Shown piece after piece: positions 7,714 to 16,121 of a stretch of DNA of 55,300 nt. Below the pieces are notes generated by a model. The model made no database searches. It saw only the letters and a program-made list of their open reading frames with translations, and was not told the origin of the DNA. The stretch covers positions 1 through 55,300 of the forward strand of contig SCPZ01000003.1 in NCBI GenBank assembly GCA_004299305.1, read 5' to 3'. The position numbers were made by a program, and so were the translations under genes. Position 1 is the stretch's first letter. Each line of letters begins with the position of its first letter. This DNA is from Methylobacter sp. (GTDB lineage Bacteria; Pseudomonadota; Gammaproteobacteria; Methylococcales; Methylomonadaceae).

Positions 7714-10497
7714 ATGGCGGACAATCTGTATTACAAATATTGGGGCAAGGCCGGTTCAGATGACGGGCAGGACAATGGCTATCACCTGTTGCCATACCAT
7801 TGTCTGGATGTGGCGGCGGTAGGCTGTGTGTTGCTGGAACAGCACCCTTTTTTAATGAGTCGTTTTGAACAATTGTTCGATTTACCAAAAGCAACGCTTG
7901 TTCCTTGGATAAAGGTACTGCTTGCTTTGCACGATTGCGGTAAATTTGCCGAGAGTTTTCAGCAATTGAAGCCGGAATTACGGCAAACATGGTGGGGAGA
8001 CATAACTAAAACCAATTACGACATCCGTCATGACAGTTTGGGTTTTATTTTATGGCATGACCAAACGGCTATTCGTCAGTTGCTGTCGGCTGAAACAATA
8101 GATAGTCGCTTATATCGAAACGTTTTGAAAATATGGTTACAGGCAATTACAGGGCATCATGGTTTGCCGCCTAAAATCAGTAGTGTTTCGGCAAAAACTT
8201 ATTTTAAGTCATGCGATTTGGCGAATGCAGCAGAGTTTTTTAACGCAATTAATGCGTTGTTTACACCTGATATATCGGCGCTTGTTGAGCGCGTAGCGGA
8301 TGAGGATTGGCTGGAAAAGCAATGCTCAGCCAGTTGGCTCTTGGCGGGTTTTACCATTTTGTGCGACTGGTTGGGTTCAGATTCGGCAAATTTTAAATTC
8401 TGCACGGATGAATCGTTATCACTTGATGATTATTGGCAGCAATACGCTCTCCCTTCAGCAAACCGAGCGGTGCAGAATGCAGGGATATTGCCTGCACAAC
8501 CTGCAACCAAACAAAGCTTGCAGCATCTTTTTTCCTATCTTGAAAACCCTACGCCTTTGCAAGCGCAAGCTGAAATCTTGCCGTTATCGCAAAAACCGCA
8601 ATTGCTTATCTTGGAAGACGTGACCGGCGCAGGAAAAACCGAAGCGGCAATGATGTTTGCCCACCGTTTAATCAGCCAAGAGCTGGCGCAAGGCGTGTTT
8701 ATTGGGCTGCCTACTATGGCAACGGCTAACGCCATGTATGAGCGAGTTGCCGACTGTTATTTAAAAATTTATGCCGATAAAGAAAAGCCCTCTTTAATCC
8801 TCGCGCACGGCGCCAGACATTTATCCGAAAAATTCCAGCAATCCATTATGGAATACACGGCTAAGGATAAAGCGTATGGGCAAAAAGAAGCGACCGCTTC
8901 CGTACAATGTTCGCGCTGGTTAAGCGATCATCGCAAAAAAGCGTTATTGGCCGACGTAGGGATAGGCACGATAGATCAAGCCTTGTTGAGTATTTTGCCC
9001 GCAAAACATCAGTCATTGCGGCTCTTAGGGCTGGCAAACAAGGTGCTGATTGTTGATGAGGTTCACGCTTACGATGCTTATATGAACCGTTTATTGCAAA
9101 GCTTGTTGGAGTTTCATGCATTTTTAGGCGGCAGTGCGATTCTGCTATCTGCAACCTTGCCGTTTAAAATGCGACAGGATTTTGTAACAGCATTCCGGCG
9201 AGGTGCGGGTTACCAGAGGGCTTGTTTGCAAAAACAGGACTATACAGATTACCCCTTATTAACGCATATCAGCGATGCTAAACCTGTTGAAGTTGTTTTA
9301 AATACCCGCCCGGAAGTTAAACGGACGCTTAAAGTGGCGTTTGTGCATGAGTCCATTGCCGCTATTGAAATCATTAAAACCGCCGTAGCCAATAAGCAAT
9401 GCGTGTGCTGGATACGCAACACCGTTTTTGATGCACGTACAGCCTACAGTGAATTACAGCAAGTCGATTGGTTGGGTAATGAGCAGCTGATGCTGTTCCA
9501 CAGCCGTTATACTTTGCACGATAGGAAAGCAGTGGAAGATAGCATCTTGAATCTGTTTGGTAAGAAATCCTCGGCAAATAGTCGTCAAGGCAAAGTGTTG
9601 ATTGCGACGCAAGTCGTAGAACAATCCTTAGACCTGGATTTTGACGTGATGATTAGCGACTTGGCCCCCATTGATTTATTAATTCAGCGGGCAGGACGCT
9701 TGCATCGACATGTACGTGATAGTGCCGGTAACTTTATTGAAGAATCGGGACAAAAAGACCAACGTCCATCGCCGACCCTGTTTATTTATTCGCCGCCGCT
9801 TGAACAAGTCCCCGCTCAGGATTGGTACAAAGCTGTTTTTCCTAAAGCCAATGGCGTTTATCCGCACACCGGACAATTATGGCGCACCGCCATGTTATTG
9901 GCTAAAAAGAAACAATGGCAAATGCCCGAAGATGCCAGGGAGCTGATAGAAACGGTTTATTCCGAAGACGACATTGATATACCCGAAGCGCTTAAAAAAA
10001 CCAGTAATGAAGTTGAAGGCGAGCAAAAGGCAGAAATGGGTTTGGCTAAGATGAATGCGTTAAAGCTGGAACAAGGCTATACCCTTAGCGACAACTCATG
10101 GGATGAAGATTCACGTATTCCGACACGGTTATCGGAAGATTCCGTGACGATTTATTTGGCTATTTGGCAAGAGGGTAAATTATCGCCCTTGGTAAATGCC
10201 GAAAAATTTGCCTGGGATTTAAGCAGTGTCAACATTAATGCCAAACGGATTAGGGGATTGCCCGAGTTGGCAGCGGATTTGGCGCAAGCCCTCAAGCAGT
10301 TACGGGAACAAGAAAAAATCTTTGACGAATATAGTTTTATTTTGCCGTTAGTGCCGGTATCAGGCGCTCAATGGCAAGGGCAGGCGACTGATGATCATGG
10401 TAAAACGGTTAATGTGAGTTACAACAGTTTGCAGGGCTTATTGCTGGGTGGAGAAATTGAACAATTTTCAAGTGAGGGAAAGCAGGATAAAGTTTAA
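7714..10497 (+). CDS. cas3: CRISPR-associated helicase-nuclease Cas3, type I-E
   Basis: Cas3 is recruited by target-bound Cascade and unwinds and degrades the invader DNA. The HD nuclease domain comes first (YHLLPYHCLDVAAV, LHDCGK, GHHG), then a superfamily-2 helicase with DVTGAGKTEAA, the DEVH box VDEVHAYD, LLSATLP and VEQSLDLDFD followed by QRAGRLHRH. Fused HD-helicase order and about 927 residues fit I-E Cas3. I chose ATG 7714 because AGGTGG lies five bases before it; GTG codons at 7705 and 7708 are alternatives. It stands apart from the Cascade operon, separated by the minus-strand dinJ-yafQ genes, so it probably has its own promoter. Its stop overlaps the yafQ stop. Confidence 0.96.
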   Translation: MADNLYYKYWGKAGSDDGQDNGYHLLPYHCLDVAAVGCVLLEQHPFLMSRFEQLFDLPKATLVPWIKVLLALHDCGKFAESFQQLKPELRQTWWGDITKTNYDIRHDSLGFILWHDQTAIRQLLSAETIDSRLYRNVLKIWLQAITGHHGLPPKISSVSAKTYFKSCDLANAAEFFNAINALFTPDISALVERVADEDWLEKQCSASWLLAGFTILCDWLGSDSANFKFCTDESLSLDDYWQQYALPSANRAVQNAGILPAQPATKQSLQHLFSYLENPTPLQAQAEILPLSQKPQLLILEDVTGAGKTEAAMMFAHRLISQELAQGVFIGLPTMATANAMYERVADCYLKIYADKEKPSLILAHGARHLSEKFQQSIMEYTAKDKAYGQKEATASVQCSRWLSDHRKKALLADVGIGTIDQALLSILPAKHQSLRLLGLANKVLIVDEVHAYDAYMNRLLQSLLEFHAFLGGSAILLSATLPFKMRQDFVTAFRRGAGYQRACLQKQDYTDYPLLTHISDAKPVEVVLNTRPEVKRTLKVAFVHESIAAIEIIKTAVANKQCVCWIRNTVFDARTAYSELQQVDWLGNEQLMLFHSRYTLHDRKAVEDSILNLFGKKSSANSRQGKVLIATQVVEQSLDLDFDVMISDLAPIDLLIQRAGRLHRHVRDSAGNFIEESGQKDQRPSPTLFIYSPPLEQVPAQDWYKAVFPKANGVYPHTGQLWRTAMLLAKKKQWQMPEDARELIETVYSEDDIDIPEALKKTSNEVEGEQKAEMGLAKMNALKLEQGYTLSDNSWDEDSRIPTRLSEDSVTIYLAIWQEGKLSPLVNAEKFAWDLSSVNINAKRIRGLPELAADLAQALKQLREQEKIFDEYSFILPLVPVSGAQWQGQATDDHGKTVNVSYNSLQGLLLGGEIEQFSSEGKQDKV

Positions 10498-10760
10498 AAA
10501 AGGTCGGTATGTTTACCGGTGCGCTCAAAGATAATGCGGTTATGTTCTTGCTTATAGATTAACAGCCAATCCGGTTCAATATGGCATTCTCTGCGGTAGG
10601 CATAATTGCCGATGAGTTCATGGTCGCGGTGTTTTGCTTCTAAAGGTTCGCCGTTGGTCAAAAGCAAAACAATAACCTTTAGTTTATTCATATCTTTGTT
10701 ACGTTTTTCCTGTCGCTTAAGATCGCGTTTAAACTGATTCGTAAAGACAGGGGTGAGCAC
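10494..10760 (-). CDS. yafQ: YafQ-type mRNA interferase toxin
   Basis: An 88-residue RelE-superfamily toxin that should cut mRNA on the ribosome. The C-terminal half reads HIEPDWLLIYK and ERTGKHTDLF, close to E. coli YafQ, with the His, Asp and second His positions needed for cleavage present. It starts with GTG two bases after the dinJ stop, so the pair is translationally coupled. Its stop overlaps the end of cas3 by four bases, tail to tail. The toxin appears intact. Confidence 0.92.
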   Translation of the reverse strand: MLTPVFTNQFKRDLKRQEKRNKDMNKLKVIVLLLTNGEPLEAKHRDHELIGNYAYRRECHIEPDWLLIYKQEHNRIIFERTGKHTDLF

Positions 10761-10762
10761 GG

Positions 10763-11023
10763 CTAAATGCCTAATTTGTCAAACATATCATTAGCATCTT
10801 TACAGATAGTCAATTCCTGGCCTTCGTCGGTTTTTTGCATTGTTTTTAAAGTTGTGTTGTTGGGCAATGATTCCACCTCAAAAGGCAGGCCATGTTTTAA
10901 AGCTATTTGCTTGTAAAACAGTGTAATGGCTTGGCTAGTATTTAAGCCTAGTTCAGAAAGGATGTTATCAACTGTAGTCTTTAACTCAGGTTCTACTTTG
11001 CAATGAATGGAATCGGTTTTCAT
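10763..11023 (-). CDS. dinJ: DinJ/RelB-family antitoxin
   Basis: Antitoxin partner of the adjacent YafQ. The N-terminal part, with residues such as HCKVEPELK and LGLNTSQAITLFYKQI, is the ribbon-helix-helix DNA-binding domain of DinJ/RelB proteins; the C-terminal part should wrap the toxin. I prefer ATG 11023, preceded by AAGGTGG with five bases between; GTG 11032 is possible. DinJ-YafQ complexes repress their own promoter. Unusually, a CRISPR-repeat-like hairpin lies about 65 bases upstream on the same strand (separate entry). Confidence 0.92.
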   Translation of the reverse strand: MKTDSIHCKVEPELKTTVDNILSELGLNTSQAITLFYKQIALKHGLPFEVESLPNNTTLKTMQKTDEGQELTICKDANDMFDKLGI

Positions 11024-11087
11024 ATTGTCCACCTTCTCAAATGATTTTTAGTTTGGCGTATTTGCTTTTAGTTCGGGCAGGATTTTT

Positions 11088-11112
11088 AAATCCCCACGGA
11101 TGTGGGGAAATA
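11088..11112 (-). promoter_or_regulatory. Solitary CRISPR-repeat-like hairpin in the dinJ-yafQ leader
   Basis: On the minus strand, TTCCCCACATCCGTGGGGA matches the core of the array repeat, TTCCCCACACCCGTGGGGA, at 18 of 19 bases, including the whole stem CCCCAC/GTGGGG that Cas6e would recognise. Flanking repeat bases do not match: the position of the 8-base handle reads ATTTAAAA. A possible -10, TACAAT at 11121-11116, would start the dinJ transcript at or just before the hairpin. No T tract follows on either strand, so it is not a terminator. Function is inferred: Cas6e site, crRNA-like RNA, or relic of an array. Confidence 0.65.
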
Positions 11113-11433
11113 TTTATTGTACATTGAATTTATCAATTCTTCAGAATTTGGGGAATACAAAAATATATTCATACAGAAGAGCTTTTATATGTATTAATGC
11201 TCTATGACTATCGCGTTACTATTAATTTTGTATTAACCTTTTCATGGTAATTATGTTGAACGAAAACGATATTGTGAGATTTATAGCGACTTTAAAAGCA
11301 AATAACGCCTAAAGGTTTGATAGCTCTAGGGTTGGTCGTAGTTTTGTTGGCTTTAATTAAATTTTAGCGAGGGTTATTTTCGTTGATTTTTTGAGAACAA
11401 TTTAAAATTTACTCAATAAGGAGAAAATGCAGC
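11113..11433 (+). promoter_or_regulatory. Divergent promoter region, dinJ-yafQ and Cascade operon
   Basis: About 320 AT-rich bases with no gene. For cas8e a candidate promoter is TTGAAC at 11256-11261 and ATTTAT at 11279-11284, 17 bases apart. Just after it, TAAAAGCAAATA at 11293-11304 repeats in inverted form the bases at 11059-11070 beyond the repeat-like hairpin. The cas8e ribosome site AAGGAG is at about 11419. Promoters are by eye and tentative. Confidence 0.4.
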
Positions 11434-12993
11434 ATGAATTTACTGGAAGATGAGTGGTTAAGCGTAATTCGCCTGAATGGCGAACAGGAAAAACTAAAGG
11501 GCTTATGGCGAATTACCGAGGGCGATGGTAATCCGATTATCGATGTGATTTCACCACGGGCGGATTTTAAAGGCGCACTTTATCAGCTGTTGATCGGTCT
11601 GGTGCAAACCTCTTTCGCGCCGAAAAACGAGACGGAATGGGAGAAATACTGGCTTACACCGCCGGATGCGAACACCTTAAAAAATGCCTTTTTAACAGTA
11701 ACGGAGGCGTTTTCGATAGATACCGATGAACCTGCTTTCATGCAGGATTATGAGCTGTTGAGCGACAGGCAAGATGTTGATATTGCCTCCTTGTTGATTG
11801 ATACCTCCGGCGGTGGAACCTTTTTTGTTAAAGAAGGCACAACTGAAAATATTTCACCCTATTGGGCAAGCATTGCCTTATTCACCTTGCAAATCAACGC
11901 CCCGTCAGGCGGTTCAGGCCATCGAACTAGTTTGCGCGGCGGCGGGCCTTTAACCACCTTGGTATTGCCGGATGAAACTAAACAAGCCGCAAGTTTATGG
12001 CAAAAGTTATGGCTCAATATTTTCACCCAAAAAGAAGTATCGGCTTTAAGCGGAAACACGGAGTTAGAAGACCTGCATCATATTTTTCCTTGGTTAGCGC
12101 CAACACGCACCAGCGAAGCGGGTAAAAAGGATTTCATTACCCAGCCGGAACAAGGGCATCCGTACCAAATGTACTGGGGAATGCCGCGCCGGATTCGATT
12201 AGATTTTAAGGCAACTGAAGCGGGAACCTGCGACATTAGCCATGAACCCGCTGAACGATTAATTTCACGGTATCGGACTAAAAATCTAGGCGTCAATTAC
12301 AGTAGTACTTGGCTGCATCCTTTGACGCCTTATGTCAGAGACCCTCAAAAAGAAGCCTATTCGATCAAGGCTCAAGTGGGCGGTTTCAGTTATCGCCATT
12401 GGCTAGGCTTGGTTTTAGAAGATGAAAAAAACCATAAACAGGCGGCCAAAGTGGTGCAGGTTTATTTAATGAGTCGCCAGGAAATAATTTCTGGCGGTCA
12501 ACCCCGTTTATGGTTATTCGGTTACGACATGGACAACATGAAAGCCCGGTGTTGGTATGAAACCACGATGCCGGTATTTTCTATTCCGCAACAAAGTCGA
12601 AGCAGCGTACAGGGATTTATTAGCAAAATGCTTGATGCCGCGACCGAAGTGGCTCTGGATGTTCGTTCCACCTTAAAACAGGCTTGGTTTTCAAAACCCA
12701 AAGAAGCGAAAGGCGAAATTTCATTTACCGATGCCCAGTTTTGGCAGCTTACCGAGACAGAGTTTTATCGCCTACTGGAAAAACTGATTCAGTGTTGTGA
12801 AGACGAAAAACAAGTCAACGCGCTTTTTGATGAGTGGAAAAGACTCCTGCGAACTCAAGCTTTGACGCTATTCGACCATTGGGCGTTATCCAGCAATAAC
12901 GAAGATGGCGACATGAAACGAGTCGTCGTTGCGCGTCGCCAGCTGGAAATATGGCTAAACGCCGGTAAAAACATCAAAGCATTAGTCGCTTAA
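11434..12993 (+). CDS. casA: Cascade large subunit Cas8e (CasA/Cse1)
   Basis: Cas8e is the large subunit of type I-E Cascade; it reads the PAM and helps recruit Cas3. The 519-residue protein begins MNLLEDEWLSVIRLNGE, the usual Cse1 start, and contains FIDTSGGGTFF-like residues (LLIDTSGGGTFFVKEG), a NAPSGGSGHRTSLRGGGPL segment typical of the family, and a C-terminal four-helix region. It opens a five-gene operon with cse2, cas7e, cas5e and cas6e. AAGGAG about nine bases before the ATG supports the start. Confidence 0.95.
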   Translation: MNLLEDEWLSVIRLNGEQEKLKGLWRITEGDGNPIIDVISPRADFKGALYQLLIGLVQTSFAPKNETEWEKYWLTPPDANTLKNAFLTVTEAFSIDTDEPAFMQDYELLSDRQDVDIASLLIDTSGGGTFFVKEGTTENISPYWASIALFTLQINAPSGGSGHRTSLRGGGPLTTLVLPDETKQAASLWQKLWLNIFTQKEVSALSGNTELEDLHHIFPWLAPTRTSEAGKKDFITQPEQGHPYQMYWGMPRRIRLDFKATEAGTCDISHEPAERLISRYRTKNLGVNYSSTWLHPLTPYVRDPQKEAYSIKAQVGGFSYRHWLGLVLEDEKNHKQAAKVVQVYLMSRQEIISGGQPRLWLFGYDMDNMKARCWYETTMPVFSIPQQSRSSVQGFISKMLDAATEVALDVRSTLKQAWFSKPKEAKGEISFTDAQFWQLTETEFYRLLEKLIQCCEDEKQVNALFDEWKRLLRTQALTLFDHWALSSNNEDGDMKRVVVARRQLEIWLNAGKNIKALVA

Positions 12994-13008
12994 AACAGGA
13001 GCATGGGC

Positions 13009-13575
13009 ATGAGTGATGAAAATAAACAAGAGAAAACTGAAAAAGCTCGTTACAAGGTGTTGTGGCGAGAGCAGGAGCAACAGGCCATAAGGGAATGGTG
13101 GGATAAATTAAACGTCAATCTCGGCGAACGGGCAAAATTGCGTCGTTGCGAAAAACCTGAGGACATTTTGATGCAGCCTTATTTTTATGAGCTGCAACAA
13201 AAATTGCCCAATATCACTGACGCGTTAGCATTAGCCAGCGTTGCAGGATTACTAGCTCACGTTAAAACCGACAGTGACTACAGCTTTCCCAAACAATTAG
13301 GCCAACAAAAAGATCATAGCGGCAAAGCGGTTTTCAGCGAACTTCGTTTTCAACAATTACTCGCCAGCCATGACCTGGACGAACTCCATGAAAACCTGCG
13401 CCGCGCCGTCATGCAACTGAATCGTACTGCCAACATCTTGTCTTTGGCCGATGGTGTATTGCAGTGGTCGCAAGAACAGCGCGACAAAAACCAATTTGAT
13501 GAGCGCCCGGAACAACGTTTTAAATTTGCCTGGGCAAAAGCGTATTTCAGTGAAGTTTTAACCTATTCCAAATAA
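13009..13575 (+). CDS. casB: Cascade small subunit Cse2 (CasB/Cas11)
   Basis: Cse2 forms a dimer along the Cascade backbone and stabilises the R-loop. The protein is all-helical with a conserved N-terminal WWDKLN motif and RRCEKPEDILMQPYF, typical of Cse2, and LAHVKTDSDYSFPKQLG. ATG 13009 is chosen because AGGAG lies seven bases upstream; ATG 13003 would be too close. About 188 residues, normal. It follows cas8e by 15 bases in the same operon. Confidence 0.93.
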   Translation: MSDENKQEKTEKARYKVLWREQEQQAIREWWDKLNVNLGERAKLRRCEKPEDILMQPYFYELQQKLPNITDALALASVAGLLAHVKTDSDYSFPKQLGQQKDHSGKAVFSELRFQQLLASHDLDELHENLRRAVMQLNRTANILSLADGVLQWSQEQRDKNQFDERPEQRFKFAWAKAYFSEVLTYSK

Positions 13576-13594
13576 ACATAAGGAAAAATACACC

Positions 13595-14677
13595 ATGACA
13601 CAATTTATCCAATTACACGCTTTAGTTTCTTACCCGCCGTCTAACCTTAACCGCGATGATTTAGGTAGGCCTAAAACTGCGATTATGGGCGGCGCAAACC
13701 GGCTGCGTATTTCGTCGCAGAGCTTAAAAAGGGCGTGGCGGACTTCGGAACTGTTTGAGTCTGCGTTAGGTGAGCATAAGGGCATACGCACCAAACGCAT
13801 CGGCATTGAAATTAAAAACGCTTTAATAGCTCAAGGCGTAGAAGAAAAAAATGCATTTGAATGGGCGGCACTGATGGCGGCTTGTTTCGGCAAAGTAAAA
13901 ACCAAAAAAGATAAAGAGGGCGGCGAACCGTTAGAAATTGAACAACTAGCCCATATAGCGCCTGAAGAACGACGACTGATTGATGCTTTAGTAACAAAAT
14001 TGGCGACAGAAAAACGAGCGCCCGAAGAGGCCGAATTAACGTTATTACGGCAAAAACCTAAAGCCGTCGACATAGCCCTGTTCGGCAGAATGTTGGCTTC
14101 AAGATCGGACTGCAATGTGGAAGCCGCCGCCCAAGTCGCACATGCTATCACCGTACATGCGGTCAAAGTCGATGACGATTATTTCACCGCTGTCGATGAC
14201 CTGAATAAACACGATGAAGATGCCGGTGCCGCGCATATCGGCGAAACAGGCTTTGCTTCGGGCGTGTTTTATTTATATGTATGCATCAACAAAACCTTGC
14301 TGTGCGAGAACCTCCAACATGACAGCGAATTGGTCAGTAAAACATTAACCGCCTTCATCGAGTCCATGACCAAAGTATCGCCCACCGGCAAACAAAACAG
14401 TTTCGCTTCCAGGGCCTACACGTCTTACTTGTTAGCAGAAAAAGGGCCGCAACAGCCGCGTTCATTATCGGTTGCCTTTTTAAAGCCGGTGCATGGCAAC
14501 GACATATTGGACGAAGCGATTAAAAGCTTAAACAAACAGCGAGAGCATTTCGATAATGTTTACGGTGCGTGCGCCGATGACAGAAAATTCTGCCTGGTTA
14601 CGACGGAAAAAAGCGAGGGTAGCTTAAGTGAAATTATCGATTTTTTGACAGCAGGTGAGCCATGCAGCAATACTTGA
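13595..14677 (+). CDS. casC: Cascade backbone subunit Cas7e (CasC/Cse4)
   Basis: Six copies of Cas7e coat the crRNA spacer and form the Cascade backbone. The 360-residue protein starts MTQFIQLHALVSYPPSNLNR and continues with DDLGRPKTAIMGG and RISSQSLKRAWR, all characteristic of Cse4, and later SPTGKQNSFASRAYTSY, which belongs to the RNA-binding region. Its end overlaps the cas5e start by 16 bases, indicating coupled translation. Confidence 0.96.
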   Translation: MTQFIQLHALVSYPPSNLNRDDLGRPKTAIMGGANRLRISSQSLKRAWRTSELFESALGEHKGIRTKRIGIEIKNALIAQGVEEKNAFEWAALMAACFGKVKTKKDKEGGEPLEIEQLAHIAPEERRLIDALVTKLATEKRAPEEAELTLLRQKPKAVDIALFGRMLASRSDCNVEAAAQVAHAITVHAVKVDDDYFTAVDDLNKHDEDAGAAHIGETGFASGVFYLYVCINKTLLCENLQHDSELVSKTLTAFIESMTKVSPTGKQNSFASRAYTSYLLAEKGPQQPRSLSVAFLKPVHGNDILDEAIKSLNKQREHFDNVYGACADDRKFCLVTTEKSEGSLSEIIDFLTAGEPCSNT

Positions 14678-15405
14678 GCTTCCAGCTGTACGGCGTATTA
14701 GCCTCATGGGGCGAGCAAGCGGTAGGCGAGTCTCGGCACAGCGCAACGCATCCTTCACGTTCGGCAATATTGGGCTTATTAGCAGCGGCATTGGGCATTA
14801 AGCGCGAACAAGAACAAGCGTTAAAACGCTTGTCGGATTCGGTGGCGATGGGCTTTAAAGTGATGCACAACGGCTTAGTGCTTAAGGATTATCACACCAT
14901 ACAAGTCCCTTCCGAGGACAAAAAAACCAAGCACCGTTATACCCGTCGCGATGAATTGCGTTCCGGGAAATCAGGCACAGTCTTATCCAGCCGTGAATAT
15001 CGACAAGATGCCTTGGCTTTAGCCGCCGTTTGGTTAAACGAACAAGCCGGTTACAGCTTAGAACAGTTGAAGCAAGCGTTGCAACAGCCAAGTTTTCAGC
15101 TTTATTTAGGGCGTAAGTCTTGCCCGTTAAGCCTGCCGCTTAACCCTAAAATTATTGCAGCCGATTCGTTTATATCGGCTTTAGAGCAATATCCGCCACC
15201 GTTTGAAGCCGAAAAGAAACGCTATTTGGGTTTGGAAAATATCAGCTATTATTGGGAGAAAAGCCCCCGTAGCGGCATTGAAAACTACAGCTACCGAGCG
15301 CCGCGTTACGACCAGCCATTAAACCGAAAACATTGGCAATTTTGCTCACGCGATGAATATGTATTGTTAGCAACAGGAGAAAGTCATGTATCTGAGTCGC
15401 GTTAA
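14662..15405 (+). CDS. casD: Cascade subunit Cas5e (CasD)
   Basis: Cas5e caps the 5' handle of the crRNA in Cascade. The 247-residue RAMP protein begins MQQYLSFQLYGVLASWG and continues with SRHSATHPSRSAILGLLAAA, the classic CasD N-terminus. A C-terminal segment with YSYRAPRYDQPLNRKHWQF fits the family. The gene overlaps both neighbours, so the three genes are tightly coupled. Confidence 0.95.
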   Translation: MQQYLSFQLYGVLASWGEQAVGESRHSATHPSRSAILGLLAAALGIKREQEQALKRLSDSVAMGFKVMHNGLVLKDYHTIQVPSEDKKTKHRYTRRDELRSGKSGTVLSSREYRQDALALAAVWLNEQAGYSLEQLKQALQQPSFQLYLGRKSCPLSLPLNPKIIAADSFISALEQYPPPFEAEKKRYLGLENISYYWEKSPRSGIENYSYRAPRYDQPLNRKHWQFCSRDEYVLLATGESHVSESR

Positions 15406-16069
15406 TGTGTTGGCTGAACAGCCCGACCAACTGGCGGAAATCATAAAAGCTAATCATTATGAGCTTCACCGACTGTTATGGCGGCTTTTTCCTGAGCTAC
15501 CAGAAAATGCTCCGCGCGACTTTTTATTTCGCAAGGATGAGAACAAAGGATTTCCGATTTTTTATGTGCAGTCGCCAACCGAACCAAGCCCATTGGCGGG
15601 TATTTTGGCGGTTGAATCCAAGGAATTTAACCCGCAGCTCAAGGCGGGCGACCGGCTGCGATTTACCTTACGCGCCAATGCGGTAAACAAGTCGAAATTT
15701 GTGGGAGAAAATGAGAAAAATTCAGCTCAATATGCCCGTCGTGATGTTGTCATCCATTTGAAAAAAACCTTGTTGGACCAAGGCATAGCTAAAGAAGATT
15801 TACCCGATCAAGCGGAGCTTGAGCAACAAGCGGGTGAATGTTGGTTGCAGAAAAAAGCTGAAAAAAACGGCTTTAAAGTGCTTTCCGTCATCGCCGACGG
15901 TTATCAACAGCATCATTTTAAAAAACGCGGCATCAAAATCAGCACCCTGGATTTTCAAGGCGTTTTAGAAGTCACTGAGCCGGAGCTATTCATTCGGGAC
16001 GCCCTTTATAAAGGCATAGGCCCCGCCAAAGCTTTCGGTTGCGGTTTGCTTTCTTTAGCAAGGATTTAA
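15386..16069 (+). CDS. casE: CRISPR RNA endonuclease Cas6e (CasE)
   Basis: Cas6e cuts the repeat hairpin to release crRNAs and stays bound to the 3' hairpin. The 227-residue protein starts MYLSRV and has the conserved YELHRLLWRLF, whose His is the expected catalytic residue, and a C-terminal glycine-rich loop GIGPAKAFGCGLL. CAGGAGA lies seven bases before ATG 15386, inside casD. This enzyme is the expected reader of the array repeat and, possibly, of the repeat-like hairpin at 11088-11112. The operon ends here; a decayed toxin-antitoxin pair follows. Confidence 0.95.
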   Translation: MYLSRVNVLAEQPDQLAEIIKANHYELHRLLWRLFPELPENAPRDFLFRKDENKGFPIFYVQSPTEPSPLAGILAVESKEFNPQLKAGDRLRFTLRANAVNKSKFVGENEKNSAQYARRDVVIHLKKTLLDQGIAKEDLPDQAELEQQAGECWLQKKAEKNGFKVLSVIADGYQQHHFKKRGIKISTLDFQGVLEVTEPELFIRDALYKGIGPAKAFGCGLLSLARI

Positions 16070-16121
16070 CTTAAACCGAATTTAGTTTATATTCAGGTCT
16101 TTGTAAAATCGCGAGAACACT

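Noticed and set aside
11088-11112. Hairpin read as a transcription terminator
   Set aside because: No T tract follows on either strand, and the stem matches the array repeat too closely.
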